A DNA stretch of 64,000 bases, taken from NCBI GenBank assembly GCA_018907035.1, contig JACCIC010000029.1, positions 3,660,501-3,724,500 on the forward strand, written 5' to 3'. Position numbers and translations under genes: made by a program. Source of the DNA: Sycobia sp. Sy_11. Taxonomy: Eukaryota; Arthropoda; Insecta; Hymenoptera; Epichrysomallidae. The notes below the pieces were generated by a model, which saw only the letters and a list, made by a program, of their open reading frames with translations, ran no database searches and was not told where the DNA came from. Of this stretch, positions 49,590 to 60,510 are shown piece after piece (the first letter of the stretch is position 1; the number at the start of each line of letters is the position of its first letter).

Positions 49590-50480
49590 TATACAAGGTC
49601 AGTTTCAAAAGTTCCCAGACTTTTTAAACAGGTGTTCAACCAGTGGTGCCGTCTGTTTGTGATCATGCGCGTTCAAAAGGGACATCTATTTATATTCTGC
49701 CGAAATGTCATCACATTCGGATGAATAGCAGCAAAGTTATTGCGCCTCAAGTGACGGGGAGTTTTGTTTGTTGGTCGGAAAATGAGCATTGAGTAAAGAG
49801 TCAACATCATGTTTTGTTTTAATCTCGGCAAAACTATTACCGAAACACATCCAATGATGTAATAAGTCTATGGTACTGATTTTTTATCTTGTGCAATAAT
49901 TAATAATTGGATTCGGCGTTTCAAAGAATTCAATTTCAAAGAATTTAGAATTCAACATTCTAAATACATCATTAAAGACGCCAAAGTGGACCAAAACTAT
50001 CTTTATTCTATTACAACTGATGTTGATAAAGAATGTTCTTAATGCGATCCCGAAACCAAACGTCTAAGCGCCAAATGGAAAAAAGCCCTCTATGAGCAAT
50101 AACCAAGTCGAAATTAAAAAAATACTCATCGCTTTCTACGATTGCATTATTCACCAGGAATTCATTCCATCTGGTACAACTGAGTCTTATCTTGCTGTTA
50201 TAAAGCGTTTGCTTTCCCGTATACGTCGAAAGTGGAAGCCGGCGTATGTTGCATGATAATACACCGTCCCATCGATCGAATTAAACTGTTCTGACTAATA
50301 CTCCATATTTGAAGATTCATTATGTTGTATTTCTAATACTGGATTTCACTAGTGTTCTTTATTAGTTATTTTGTTTTTTATTCTGATGAGTTTATTTTTT
50401 TATTGATGTATCTTTAACAGGAGAATAAAGAAAAAATTGCAAAAATTCAGGAAACAGACTGTTATTTACCTGGCTGGGAT
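49590..50480 (+). pseudogene. Mariner transposase pseudogene
   Basis: The + strand carries a decayed mariner transposase of another lineage. Recognisable parts in order are WIRRFKEF (about 49910), a CDPETKRLSAKWKK-like segment (about 50043-50085), KILIAFYDCIIHQEFIPSGT (about 50120-50178), LAVIKRLLSRIRRKWKP (about 50195-50243) and a damaged version of the DNAP-type motif near 50262. Stops and frame changes are frequent. It is the only large transposon piece in this half of the window on the same strand as the peptide genes. Termini were not defined. Confidence 0.8.
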
Positions 50481-51110
50481 TATCAATGCTTGAATTTTTT
50501 TTGTCATAAACTTATATGCTCGACTGCAGGCTTGAACGGACGCCTTGGTTGCAGCAAAACTACAACTATTGCTGATCAACACAGTCGAGATATCAGAAAC
50601 AGAAAATATTCTACGACCAGACACGTATTCAAAGAGCTAAGTCTACTGTAAACACGCAACACTTTAGAGCTGAGTAAACACATCTAGTCGCGATCAAAAC
50701 TCATATGAGGCTAGAATGTGAAAAGGGATGTATATTTTTAATTTTATTTATATTTTAATTAAATAGAAGATTTCAATTCAACTTTCGTGTGTGAATACAA
50801 TTTATAAGTTTCCAATATATTTTTTCCAGAAAAAAATTTTATCGTACGACGAAATAAAAAAAACAATAATTATTTTAGATCATTCCAAAATTTTTTTATT
50901 TTGGCGCCTTTGCACATCGACATAAAAGTATTATTGTGATGAAATTTATTAAACATATTATTGTTAATAATATTATTTATTTTTACAGAAGGTAACCGCC
51001 TAAATTTATGTACTAGCTTCAAAAATTCTCTAGATATTTTAAAGGCATGTATAAAAAGCTGAAACATCAGTTTGAACTACTAGATGCAATCATAAAGATA
51101 TTGACACATT
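50481..51110. other. Intergenic DNA with unassigned repeat-like segment
   Basis: About 50500-50720 is GC-richer and may be another mobile-element fragment. A 65-codon minus-strand frame at 50870-51067 (FLKLVHKFRRLPSVKI, then KKFWNDLK) looks somewhat protein-like but matches nothing I recognise. Confidence 0.3.
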
Positions 51111-51119
51111 TCTATCAGG

Positions 51120-51488
51120 AAACATTTACCTAATTATGGCATCAAATAAAATTCCTATATATTCCCTAATCAGTATTCAGAGTTTCGATTTATATTGAAT
51201 GTAATTCATTAAATTGCACTCAAATCTTTTTTTACTGATTTTATATATTTTTATTTATATATTTTTTGCTATTTTGTAACACTCGTTTTTTTGAAGATCA
51301 TTTATTATAAGAGAAAAAAATTTCATTGTTTTGAGTAATGCGAATCACATAAAAATAATGGTATAATATTCAAAATTAGTGCTTCGCCAAACCAAAGCCA
51401 AGACCAGATTCAGTATAATATGGTCTTAGTGTCGAAAAAGTAATGTCAATTGATATTGATCAAACACTATTCAAAATTCTTCCTTATG

Positions 51489-51546
<58 letters not shown>

Positions 51547-51875
51547 CTTTTTACAAAAAAAACTTTTATGGACATTTTTATGATGTTGATTGTCGCACAT
51601 ATTTTAAACGTTTTTAAAAATATTTTGTGACCGTGACTACTACGAGAATCTCATTAAGCAGCTTTAAGTCTCCATATCTGTCTTCAACAAAGGTACAATA
51701 CAAAACTAGACATGACTAAAAACACAAATGCTTATCGAAAAGATTGAAGCACGATTAGAGTGTTTTTATCCCCGTATTTAACATTTGACCAAATTCTAGT
51801 AGAGTCAAATGTTTATACTTTACATTTCGAATGAATCGTATTGTTACATGCATCGTTATCTAAAGTTCCTCTATT

Positions 51876-51923
<48 letters not shown>

Positions 51924-52864
51924 CAGTGCCTTCGAAGAAAAACAAATTAAATTATCACTATATTTTATCAAATTCTAATTGATCTTTTAATTATGATTGC
52001 AATTCACGCTTATCATTAATTCTATAAGCAGTATATTATTTTTATAAAAAAATAAACACTTATGCTAATAAATTTCTTAATTTTCATATATTATACTTTA
52101 ATTATCTAACAAGAAGAGGCCACGATATTTGGCTGATTGTTCATCAGGTTAAAGTTAAATTATATACATATTATTCACTTATAACTCGTGGAAGTAATCT
52201 CAAACGCAGGAACTAGAACTAGAATTACAGATTTCGAAATCATTCAAGAAATACACCAGGAATAATAAAGTTCGATATCACAGAACACTATACTTAGACA
52301 ATCTGAAATTACCATCATTCCTTAGAAAAAGGAATTGGTTCAAATTTTTTGAATTATAAAAAAATGGAAACGGATAGAGATTTCCGCTTAATTTCTAATG
52401 TACATTATATATTATTTTTGATGAAATAAAGACTCAATTTGTATTAGATAATGTGCTGATCAGGAACGGAAACATATGCAAATTTCTATGGTTTAGAAAT
52501 GATAGATTTTTATCAATTAATAATTACCCTAGGTCACTTTCCTTGAGGCATCTAATGGTGGCCTTGGAATTAATAGTGAATCTCCCGTCAGGATCAACAT
52601 TGAATCCCTCGTTATAAATAGTTAGGGATATAATTTAAGTATTATTTAAGTATTTTTTACCATTTCACTTTGATTTCACAGTCATCAAACATAAAATTAT
52701 CTATCCTTGTCGGAAAACTGAATTAATAGATTTCTAGTTTGTAGATAATTCTTACATTTCTCTTTAATTTAGTGAGTACAAGTGAACGTGATTGCATCCG
52801 TCACATACGAACCTTTTATATTTTACCAGTACCATGACAAGCAAGGATTGTTTTGTGTATGTTA

Positions 52865-52865
<1 letters not shown>
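51120..52865. repeat. Duplicated block R, copy 2
   Basis: It aligns with copy 1 (42989-44200) in its left two thirds and closely with copy 3 (55174-56590) from 51398 to its end at the (TA)n tract 52867. Two internal (TA)n tracts (51492-51543 and 51879-51922) sit at positions matching copy 1. It lies immediately before block G copy A, which carries peptide gene 3. Confidence 0.88.
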
Positions 52866-52905
<40 letters not shown>

Positions 52906-53119
52906 TATATGTATAAATATTTGCCTGTATATATATGTTTTAATTTTTACTTTCAATTTATTATTACTGCGTTGCCTAATCTCGATCGTGTCTTCTCGTT
53001 TTTTTATATATTAAACGGGATGCGATTTCGACGCAGTCCGTCACAATAGAATGACGCAGCATAAACTGTGCTGGTTTATTATTTCCGTTCAGAAATACGT
53101 GTCGAATAGCATACTAAAT

Positions 53120-53236
53120 TTAATAGTAAAGAGTTTTGAATTGTAAATCACCAATAGCAGACAAGTACGATAAAGAAACATCTGTAAAATCATGTATAAA
53201 GCATTCTTTATTAACTCTATATATTCTCAAACTCAT
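53120..53236 (-). pseudogene. Small reading frame, block G copy A
   Basis: A 38-codon frame starting MSLRIYRVNKE and containing SAIGDLQFK. It is related to the 67-codon frame at 22003-22206 and to its counterpart at 62546-62668. It is shorter than the relative at 22 kb, with stops upstream, so if the ancestor was a gene this copy is truncated. Confidence 0.3.
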
Positions 53237-53935
53237 TAAAACTATTTATCAGTCTTAAAGTTTATTAAATAACAACCAATTTTTTGACTCAAGAATTTTG
53301 TAAGGTTTGTGTTCTTACTCATTGTTTGTTTTATAAGTTAGGAATCAGAAGAATATCCAAAATATTTTTACGAATCTACATTGCGAGCGAATTCAATCTG
53401 CATCCCAAATTACGAGATTTCAGCATCTTAAATGCATTATTGATTTCGTATTGAACATGAAGTAAAACTTCTCGAAATTTCCAATTATGAATCATAAATA
53501 TTATAAGCAGCATTTTATAAATATGAAATATGTCAGGTATTATATAGATTTTTATTTTAAACAGAACCAAGTTAGATCCCACGTAAATCTAGAAGAAAAT
53601 TTGATTCGTTTTTTTTAATAGACACTGCGCTAGTCGTAATCAACATTTGGATCCTTTTGAAAATTTGTACTCTGTTATTTCCGTAAAAGTACGTACAATG
53701 ATAAAAATATGTACAACGGTTGCTGTCGTTTCTGAGACGTGCGCGTTCTAAGATTGGGCACACAGTACTAAGGAAAATAATAGAACAGGAATAATAAACT
53801 TAGGCTTTTTATTCTCATCACGTATTATACTTGTAAAAGATCCAACAAACCATCATCAAATGAGGATATTCTAATTGGTATAGCACGTTTCCAGAATTAG
53901 AAGTCTTATTTCCTTATTGCTTCTTCTTATCGCGA

Positions 53936-53964
53936 ATACGCGTTAAGAAAAGATATTATAAATA
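53936..53964 (+). promoter_or_regulatory. Candidate promoter of peptide gene 3 (GATA-like site and TATA box)
   Basis: A CTTATC (GATA motif on the minus strand, 53936-53941) is followed by TATAAATA (53957-53964). Transcription would then start near 53990. GATA sites are common in promoters of insect immune and fat-body genes. A GGGAATTTTT at 54197-54206 resembles a kappa-B half-site family sequence but lies downstream of the TATA. The same elements are preserved in copy B. Confidence 0.4.
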
Positions 53965-54211
53965 AAAGTCACCAATGACAAAGCATAAAGATAGAAAAAT
54001 TTCTGATATGAAACAATGAGCGATGTATAAATTTGCCTTTCACGCTATCTCGCTTTATTTGGAAATTCTTCAAATCTTTCCAGCAAAGGCTGTTTTTAAT
54101 TTTATAGATTCATATCGTTCGAAAATTTACTCACGACCAGTGTCAGTCGCCAGAATAATTTTAATAATTTTCACAGACTCCTTCAAATTCTTAATTGGGA
54201 ATTTTTATCAG

Positions 54212-54545
54212 GTTTGCATCTTGCATTATAAGAAAACATTTTGCATTCTGCATTATTTTCAATCTCCTCGTGAATAAAAATATGGAAATTGCATTCTTAT
54301 TATAACCACAAATTGAAATAAATTATCGTGGCATTGCCATATTAGTACTAATGTTATGATAAGTTTCATATACCATCCTCCAAAATTTAAATATTTTTAA
54401 AAAGTTTTATATATTTTGGTAATCAATTCGTATCTGTATTTAATAAGATGTATATTTTTATTCTAAGATATCATATAATATAATGTATAATTTCATATAA
54501 TTTTTAGTGCATACTTCAATTATTGAATCATTAATTTTTTTTCAG
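54212..54545 (+). other. Inferred 5'-UTR intron of peptide gene 3
   Basis: A proposed donor (ATCAG/GTTTGC at 54211/54212) and a strong acceptor (T-rich tract ending TTCAG at 54545) define a 334-bp intron. Exon 2 begins GAATTGAC, 25 nt before the ATG. Genes 1 and 2 have an AG at the same distance from their ATG. The acceptor is well supported by this comparison. The donor is a guess helped by its conservation near 22.2 kb. Confidence 0.45.
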
Positions 54546-54570
54546 GAATTGACAAAATACTCAAATCAAA

Positions 54571-54780
54571 ATGAAGTCTATGCTTTTCCTGCTTTTGATC
54601 GCTTTCCTAGCAATCTCGATAGACGTTACAATGGGCCGTGATTGCATACCTGTAGCATATCCACGTCCTGACTGCAAAACTGCCGACGATGATATAATTT
54701 GTAAATCCATTTGCAAATTAAACAATTGGGGAGCTAATTATTGCCTGCAAAAAAAGTGCCATTGTCGAAACTGTCCATAA
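54571..54780 (+). CDS. Secreted 8-cysteine drosomycin-type defensin-like peptide 3
   Basis: The gene encodes 69 residues. Residues 1-22 (MKSMLFLLLIAFLAISID, then VTMG) are the signal peptide. The mature part starts RDCIPVAYPRPDC. Cysteines are spaced C-x9-C-x8-C-x3-C-x9-C-x4-C-x-C-x2-C with one proline after the last. The counted net charge is about +3. The gamma-core glycine is replaced by asparagine (NYCLQKKCHC). Its signal peptide is closest to peptide 1 (shared AFLAISID and MG), although the gene is far nearer to peptide 2. Two AATAAA signals follow (about 54815 and 54857). The last 3 bases of the shared block and this ATG show that a further copy begins just past the window end. Confidence 0.87.
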   Translation: MKSMLFLLLIAFLAISIDVTMGRDCIPVAYPRPDCKTADDDIICKSICKLNNWGANYCLQKKCHCRNCP

Positions 54781-55173
54781 GTTAGTATATGAAAACTTCA
54801 AGTCACTCTCATGTAATAAATAACAATGATGCTTGTTAAAAAATGATGTTATTAATAAAATATTCAGAGACGTATAAATAATACTGATTAATGAGTTATT
54901 ATTTCCAAAATTCCAACGATCAACCTTCGGTTTGATCTATTGTTTTTCTTACCGGTAAACCTTTTAAATCTAAAACACATAAAATAGCATTTAATTAATT
55001 GAGCAATTAACATCGATACAGCAGGTGATTCTCGAACGTCTGTGCTTTGACGGTCGAGCGAAGTGTGGGTGACTAAAGAACACTTGCCGTGATGACCCAC
55101 TTCGCACGTATATGACTAAATGAAAAATTGCTAGACAAAATTATTTTAAGTACAAAAATATGAGTTAGTTAAA
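54781..55173. other. 3' flank of peptide gene 3
   Basis: AT-rich DNA with polyadenylation signals at its left end. A minus-strand frame (54888-55100) has no domain. Confidence 0.45.
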
Positions 55174-55588
55174 ATCAAGACCAGATTCAGTATAATATGG
55201 TCTTAGTGTCGAAAAAGTAATGTCAATTGATATTGATCAAACACTATTCAAAATTCTTCCTTATGCCTTTATATATATATATGAGCTTTTTACAAAAAAA
55301 AAACTATTTTATGGACATTTTTATGATGTTGAATTTCGCACATATTTTAAATGTTTTTAAAAATATTTTGTAACCGCGACTACTACAAAGATCTCATTAA
55401 GCAGCTTTAAGTCTCCATATCTGTCTTTAACAAAGGTACAATACAAAAGTAGACGTAACTAAAAACACAAATCCTTATCGAAAATATTGAAGCATGATTA
55501 GAGTGTTTTTATCCCCTAGAGTCAAATGTTTATACTTTACATTTCGCATGAATCGTATTGTCACATGCATCGTTATCTAAAGTTCCTC

Positions 55589-55646
<58 letters not shown>

Positions 55647-56590
55647 CAGTGCCTTCGAAGAAAAACAAATTAAATTATCACTATATTTTATCAAATTCTA
55701 ATTGATCTTTTAATTATGATTGCAATTCACGCTTATCATTAATTCTATAAACAGTATATTATTTTTATAAAAAAATAAACAATTATGCTAATAAATTTCT
55801 TAATTTTCATATATTATACTTTAATTATCTAACAAGAAGAGGCCACGATATTTGGCTGATTGTTCACCAGGTGAAAGTTAAATTATATACATATTATTCA
55901 CTTATAACTCGTGGAAATAATCTCGTACGCAGGAACTAGAACTAGAACTACAGATTTCGAAATCATTCAAGAAATACACCAGGAATAATAAAGTTCGATA
56001 TCACAGAAAACTATACTTAGATAATCTGAAATTACCATCATTGCTTAGAAAAAAGGAATTGGTTCAAATTTTTTGAATATTTAATAAATGGAAACGGAAA
56101 TCTCTATCGCTTAATTTCTAATGCACATTATTTATTATTTTTGATGAAAGAAAGACTCAATTTGTATTAGATAATGTACTGAAAAGGAACGGGAACATAA
56201 GCAAATTTCTATGGATTAGAAATTATAGGTTTTTATTAAATAATAATTACCTTAGGTCACTTTCAACGAGGCATCTAATGGTGGCCTTGGAATTACTAGC
56301 GAATCTCCAGTCAGGATCAACATTGAATCCCTCGTTATAAATAGGTAGGGATCTAATATAAGTATTATTTAAGAATTTTTTACCATTTCACTTTGAATTC
56401 ACAGTCATCAACCATTAAATTATCTATCCTTGTCGGAAAACTAAATTAATAGATTTCTAGTTTGCAGATAATTCTTACATATCTATTTAATTTAGTGAGT
56501 ACAAGTGAACGTGAATGCATCCGTCACATACGAAACTTTTATATTTTACCAGTACCATGACAAGCGAGAATTGTTTTGTGTATGTTAGAA
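55174..56590. repeat. Duplicated block R, copy 3
   Basis: It aligns closely with 51398-52865, with the first (TA)n tract shortened to about 12 bp (55271-55282) and the second expanded (55590-55645). It ends at 'tgtatgttag' near 56590, where copy 2 continues into block G. Here about 5.7 kb of other DNA, including a BEL/Pao element, separates it from block G copy B. Confidence 0.92.
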
Positions 56591-56797
56591 TTATTTTAGT
56601 CGTTAGTTACGTTTATTTATGTACTCCAACGCTTTGAAGGAAAGTATAGCCGCTCTCTTTGAGCGGGAACTCAAGGAAGAAAATCGCGTGAAATCTATTT
56701 CTATGGGCGGATTTTGTACGGCGTATACAGGCTGCGTTTTGAACTCCTCGAGATCACTTTGTTCTTTATCTGCATTTCGAGGGGGTTTTTCGATTGG

Positions 56798-57440
56798 TCA
56801 ATACTCTTCTGATTTATTGAAAAAGGATGGGCCTAAAAACAATCTACTGTCGTTTTTTAAGGCATCTCGCGCTAGTCTCGTACCATCATCAGCGGGATTG
56901 TCTTTCGTGTTGACATATCTCCATTCGTTAATTTCGGATCCTTCTCGTATTTCGCTTAACCTGTTCGCGACGAAAACCTTAAAGTCGCGGGGATCTTTTC
57001 TAACCCAATACAGTACCGTCCTTGAGTCAGACCAAAACACCCGTCGCGTGTTCTTAAATCCGTGCTCGTCTGAGATTAATTTTGCGAGTCTGACTCCGAT
57101 CAACGCGGCTTGCAGTTCTAAGCGCGGTATGGATATAGCTTTTAATGGGGCTACTTTTCCTTTCGACATAATGATCGATACGTGAGAACTTTCACTAGAT
57201 GACACGAAGCGCCAATAAGCGACAGCAGCGTAAGCAACAGAACTTGAGTCACAAAACACATGTAGTGCCGCGGACTTTATTTGCTGAGACTTTAGCTGGT
57301 AGCAGCGCGCTATTTTGCAATTTTTTGCATTGTCGAAATCTTTTAGCCAATGTCGCCACTGAGAGAAATCATCATCACGCAAGACTTCATCCCAACCAAG
57401 CCGACGGTGACCTTCACCTAAACACCTATAGCAATAACGA
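56798..57440 (-). pseudogene. Gag zinc knuckle fused by deletion to BEL/Pao RNase H
   Basis: Read on the minus strand, a gag-type knuckle (CYRCLGEGHRR, near 57430) runs straight into LGWDEVLRDDDFSQWRHW and then the Pao RNase H region. That region shows ALHVFCDSSSVAYAAVAYW, IPRLELQAALIGVRLAKL, FWSDSRTVLYWVRKDP and DNPADDGTR, with acidic catalytic-type residues visible. The frame is open for about 210 codons across the junction, so the deletion is in frame. Protease and reverse transcriptase, which lie between these parts in an intact element, are absent. Confidence 0.82.
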
Positions 57441-57463
57441 TTAGACTTTACTATTTTCCATCT

Positions 57464-58264
57464 TTAGTTAGTCGGTAGCTTTACAAAATACCTGCACCCG
57501 TCAATGGAGTGATATTTTCGACCGCAGTTGATAGAGCTACTCTTCCGTGTTCTGACATTTTTTCTCATAAATTCGTTTGAGCCTTCCTCGATTTCTGCGA
57601 CAGCAAATACCGATTTTATTTTCTTCGCTTTATTAATACCCTTTGAATTCTTTTCACTTTCCCCGAGCTCGTAAGTTATTACATTAGCTTTAATATGCGT
57701 TTGGGTCTCTTTAAATACAAATTCCGCGAGCCTCTCTAAGTCTGGCATATTACGCGCTTCATTTGCTGCATAATTAGTAAAATTATAAGTGATGGTTTCT
57801 GGTAATTTACTAAGCAACCCACTTACAAGCTCGGGACTATTTAAATAACCGGCGTTATTTTTCTGCGACTTTACCGCCACTATCGCATTTATAAGTTTTG
57901 TCGCGAACTCGATGAGACCTATTTTTCCCAGTTTAATACTTGGTAACCATCGGATTTCATTTAAAATTTTAGTTAAAATTAAATGAGAATTCCCCAAACG
58001 CATCTCCAATGTGTCCATTATTTCTCGAGAATTATAGAGAGCCATGAACAAAGGTTGCGCCGCTTCGCGTTCCACCCCGGTGAGCGCCTCTGACAATCTC
58101 AATACATTCTCGCGGTCCGTGTAATTCCCAAGAGTCGTATCTAATAAAAAGGACTGTTTGAATCGACACCAGTCCAAAGGCTCGCCGGAGAAAGGTTGTA
58201 ATCGTTTCATCGACGTCATCCTGTTAATAAGCGTTGCGTTTCCCATTCCCATTTGGTTCATCAA
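57464..58264 (-). pseudogene. BEL/Pao gag, central domain
   Basis: A 266-codon frame matching the gag domain of Pao-type elements (the family known as DUF1759). Landmarks are KRLQPFSGEPLDWCRFKQSF, EALTGVEREAAQPLF and LGNSHLILTKILNEI. Its C-terminal end shows the first knuckle-like CGRKYHSIDGC before a stop at 57464. It would have formed the particle core. Upstream gag sequence continues in other frames (58265-58680), so the full gag is broken. Confidence 0.82.
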
Positions 58265-58723
58265 CGCATAAGTACCCGGATCTCTAGCTAAGTGCTCCCT
58301 ATTATACGCAAACGGTTGCTCGAGAGAGGTAGAATTATAGTCATGAGACTGATATGGATTCGGGGCTCTTTTCTGAAATCTGTTCGATAATTGAGGCCGT
58401 GGTCGCCGTTATAAAAATGCCTATTTTTACTGCTCTCATTGAGCCGGTTTCTAAGATCACGAGAAGGTGAAACCGGAGCGCAGACCTGCGTTCTCTCAGC
58501 TTTCCGCGCTTGTCTCCAAGGAACGTAAAAATCGTTCGCACTATCTGAATCAATCGAATTCCTATCCGCGTCATTACTACATTCACTCTCCGTCTCTGAC
58601 TCACCCCAGCTTCTGTCCCAATTATATGCATTTCTGCCTCCCTCAAAGCGACCGCGTTTGATTTACGACCGATTCATCCTCACGGCAGAGGGACACTTCG
58701 CTCGCGAACTTAATTACTAATAA

Positions 58724-59368
58724 CTAATTACTACTCAAACCTCCTACAGACGCCGGAGATGTCGACTCTATTGTCCACAAAGATGTTGCCGCTGGAGGTG
58801 GTAGTGAGGGCCGTTGCTGCACGGACCGGAACACTGCTGGTAGTGGCGTGCTCGGTTCCACCACGGGTTGACGTGTCAGCGCGCGAGATCGCGCCGCCGA
58901 ATTTCTCTTAGATACTGGCCGCCGAGCAGTTGCCCGCCTTCGCAATGTCATCTTGTCAGGAAGAAGAGGCGCGCGTCGGAGCGCCGCCCATCCCATGGCT
59001 GGGGCATATAAAGTCTCTGTTGACTCTTCCTGGCTTGGTGAAAGTGGCAGGCTCGCAAACGTTGCCACACATTTCGTCGCCGCTCGTCTTCGCACCGTCT
59101 TCCTCCGCTTGGCTGTAGCCGAAACCACTCGCTCAGTCGTGATCGCCGCGGGAAGAGTTTCCGCTTCCTTAGTTGCGCTCATAGGCAACGACGTACCAGT
59201 GGACGCCTTACTTGGCTTCGGCGTTGCGGATGTATCAGGACGACGACTTCGCGTTGTTACCTTGCGTTGTCTTGTTAACGTGCTGCTAAATTTTATAGCA
59301 GCGCTCGCGAGATGTAAATCCCCGCCACGCTGCGAGCATGTGCACCGACATTCTCCCGCACTCCACAT
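58724..59368 (-). pseudogene. BEL/Pao gag, N-terminal part
   Basis: The first long frame downstream of the primer-binding site, starting MWSAGECRCTCSQRGG at ATG 59368 and running 214 codons. It is rich in Arg, Ser, Thr and Pro, as in the linker between the N-terminal cysteine-rich part and the central domain of many Pao gags. It ends at 58724, before the central domain, so at least one frame change or stop separates them. Confidence 0.65.
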
Positions 59369-59449
59369 CACTGCGAACTAATAAAAATCACAAACACTGC
59401 GACGCGTGATTACCGGTCGCAACTGGAGTCCCAGGTTTCTGCACCAAAA

Positions 59450-60505
59450 TATAGCCGCTCTCTTTGAGCGGGAACGCGTCCGGGTGCTTTTGCTCGGATT
59501 CAATTAATTCCGCGCGACAGCGATATCCTCTGCATCTGCAGTACGTCGAATCTAATAAATTTAAATTATATGAACTCCGCTGAAAGGAGAATTAAGGTAA
59601 AGGGAGAAAGTATTTAAATAATCCAAAAAAAAAACAGATATATTTTAGCACATATATTTTCGAAAGTTTTTCTTTTTACAAAGCTCGAAGTATGCGACTC
59701 CGCGACTCGAAAAGAACTGCCGGCCAATGTCCGTACGACAACGCTGATCGCCGACTCGCCGCCGAAAATTCCCCCCACTCTTGGCCCGCAATTTCCCACG
59801 GTATATTGAAAATTACGTGCTAATTTCCCAAGCGCCTCAACTGCTTTTCGAGCCGCAACATGTGTCGCCCGGGCGAGAGTTTAGCGCGCCCACTCTTAAA
59901 AGGTCGCAGGACCATAAACCGCGCGGACCAGGGCCCCTCGTGCTTAGTCGCACGGACTTTGCAGCCGCTAGCAGTCTGCACATTAAGTCTCTGTTGTCCT
60001 TATATAGTAACGTATTCTGTTCTTGCATTTGCTCGGGTTCTCACCCGCGACGCAGGGAAAATCCAATGAGGTAAAAACCTACGCCAAGAACAGTAATTTC
60101 ACATCTTAATTTTACATACGCCATAAATCGTCGTCAACAAAATTCCCCGATCCTACTTTAATTTTCCCGGGCGTTGATGAGGAGACGAAGGCCCGCCACG
60201 TTTGCACTATTTTTCTTATAGCCAGCCATCGGGACATCACCTTTTACGATCAAAGTGTCCGCGAAGAGAATTCACGGCCTTTCCTTCGCCCCGCGTCCAA
60301 CTCCCTATGTTTGGGAGAGGAAAAGGCCATTATACGGCAGCAACATCCAAGATGTGCCCTCACAAATAATGAGGCTACAGCGCTCGATATGCGCTGCACT
60401 CACAGGATCTCGCATTGTTTCTTTTTTTTTATTTATTTATGCGTCGAAAGGCCTATCCGCTGAAGCACGCATACGGTTCCGCCTCGCTCACGCTCGCCGG
60501 GAACA
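59450..60505 (-). repeat. BEL/Pao 5' LTR
   Basis: A GC-richer segment of about 1.06 kb, bounded on the left (+) by the primer-binding site and on the right by the GAAAG target duplication. Its left 26 bp match the 3' LTR remnant exactly. Open frames inside it are on both strands and have no domains. Confidence 0.75.
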
Positions 60506-60510
60506 GAAAG

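Larger units (their letters stand above)
52866..54568. repeat. Duplicated block G, copy A (upstream of peptide gene 3)
   Basis: This is nearly identical to 62286-64000, with a constant offset of 9431-9432 after the initial microsatellite and only scattered substitutions. It starts in a (TA)n tract (52867-52902) and contains the small opposite-strand frame, a TATA-containing promoter, the inferred 5' exon and the intron of the peptide gene. Confidence 0.95.
56645..60505 (-). mobile_element. BEL/Pao retrotransposon with 5-bp target duplication, internally deleted
   Basis: The element lies on the minus strand with GAAAG on both sides (56640-56644, 60506-60510). The 5' LTR runs from 60505 (starting TGTTCCCGGCG) to 59450, about 1.06 kb, with a TATATAAGG near 60000. 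Right after it is a primer-binding site beginning TGG (about 59448-59430). Gag parts and RNase H follow. Only the last 26 bp of the 3' LTR remain (56670-56645), identical to 59475-59450. Protease, most of the reverse transcriptase and integrase are deleted. Confidence 0.87.

Noticed and set aside
54023..54277. 84-codon + frame conserved in both block G copies (also 63455-63709)
   Set aside because: Conservation follows from the recent duplication of the whole block. The frame crosses the proposed 5' splice site and lacks a signal peptide. It remains possible as an upstream frame in the 5' exon.
52866..54568. Block G considered as a transposon
   Set aside because: No terminal inverted repeats, no LTR and no target duplication were found. 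It always carries the peptide-gene promoter, so a segmental duplication fits better.
56619..57185. 188-codon + frame
   Set aside because: It is antisense to the RNase H region of the BEL/Pao element and crosses the LTR boundary.
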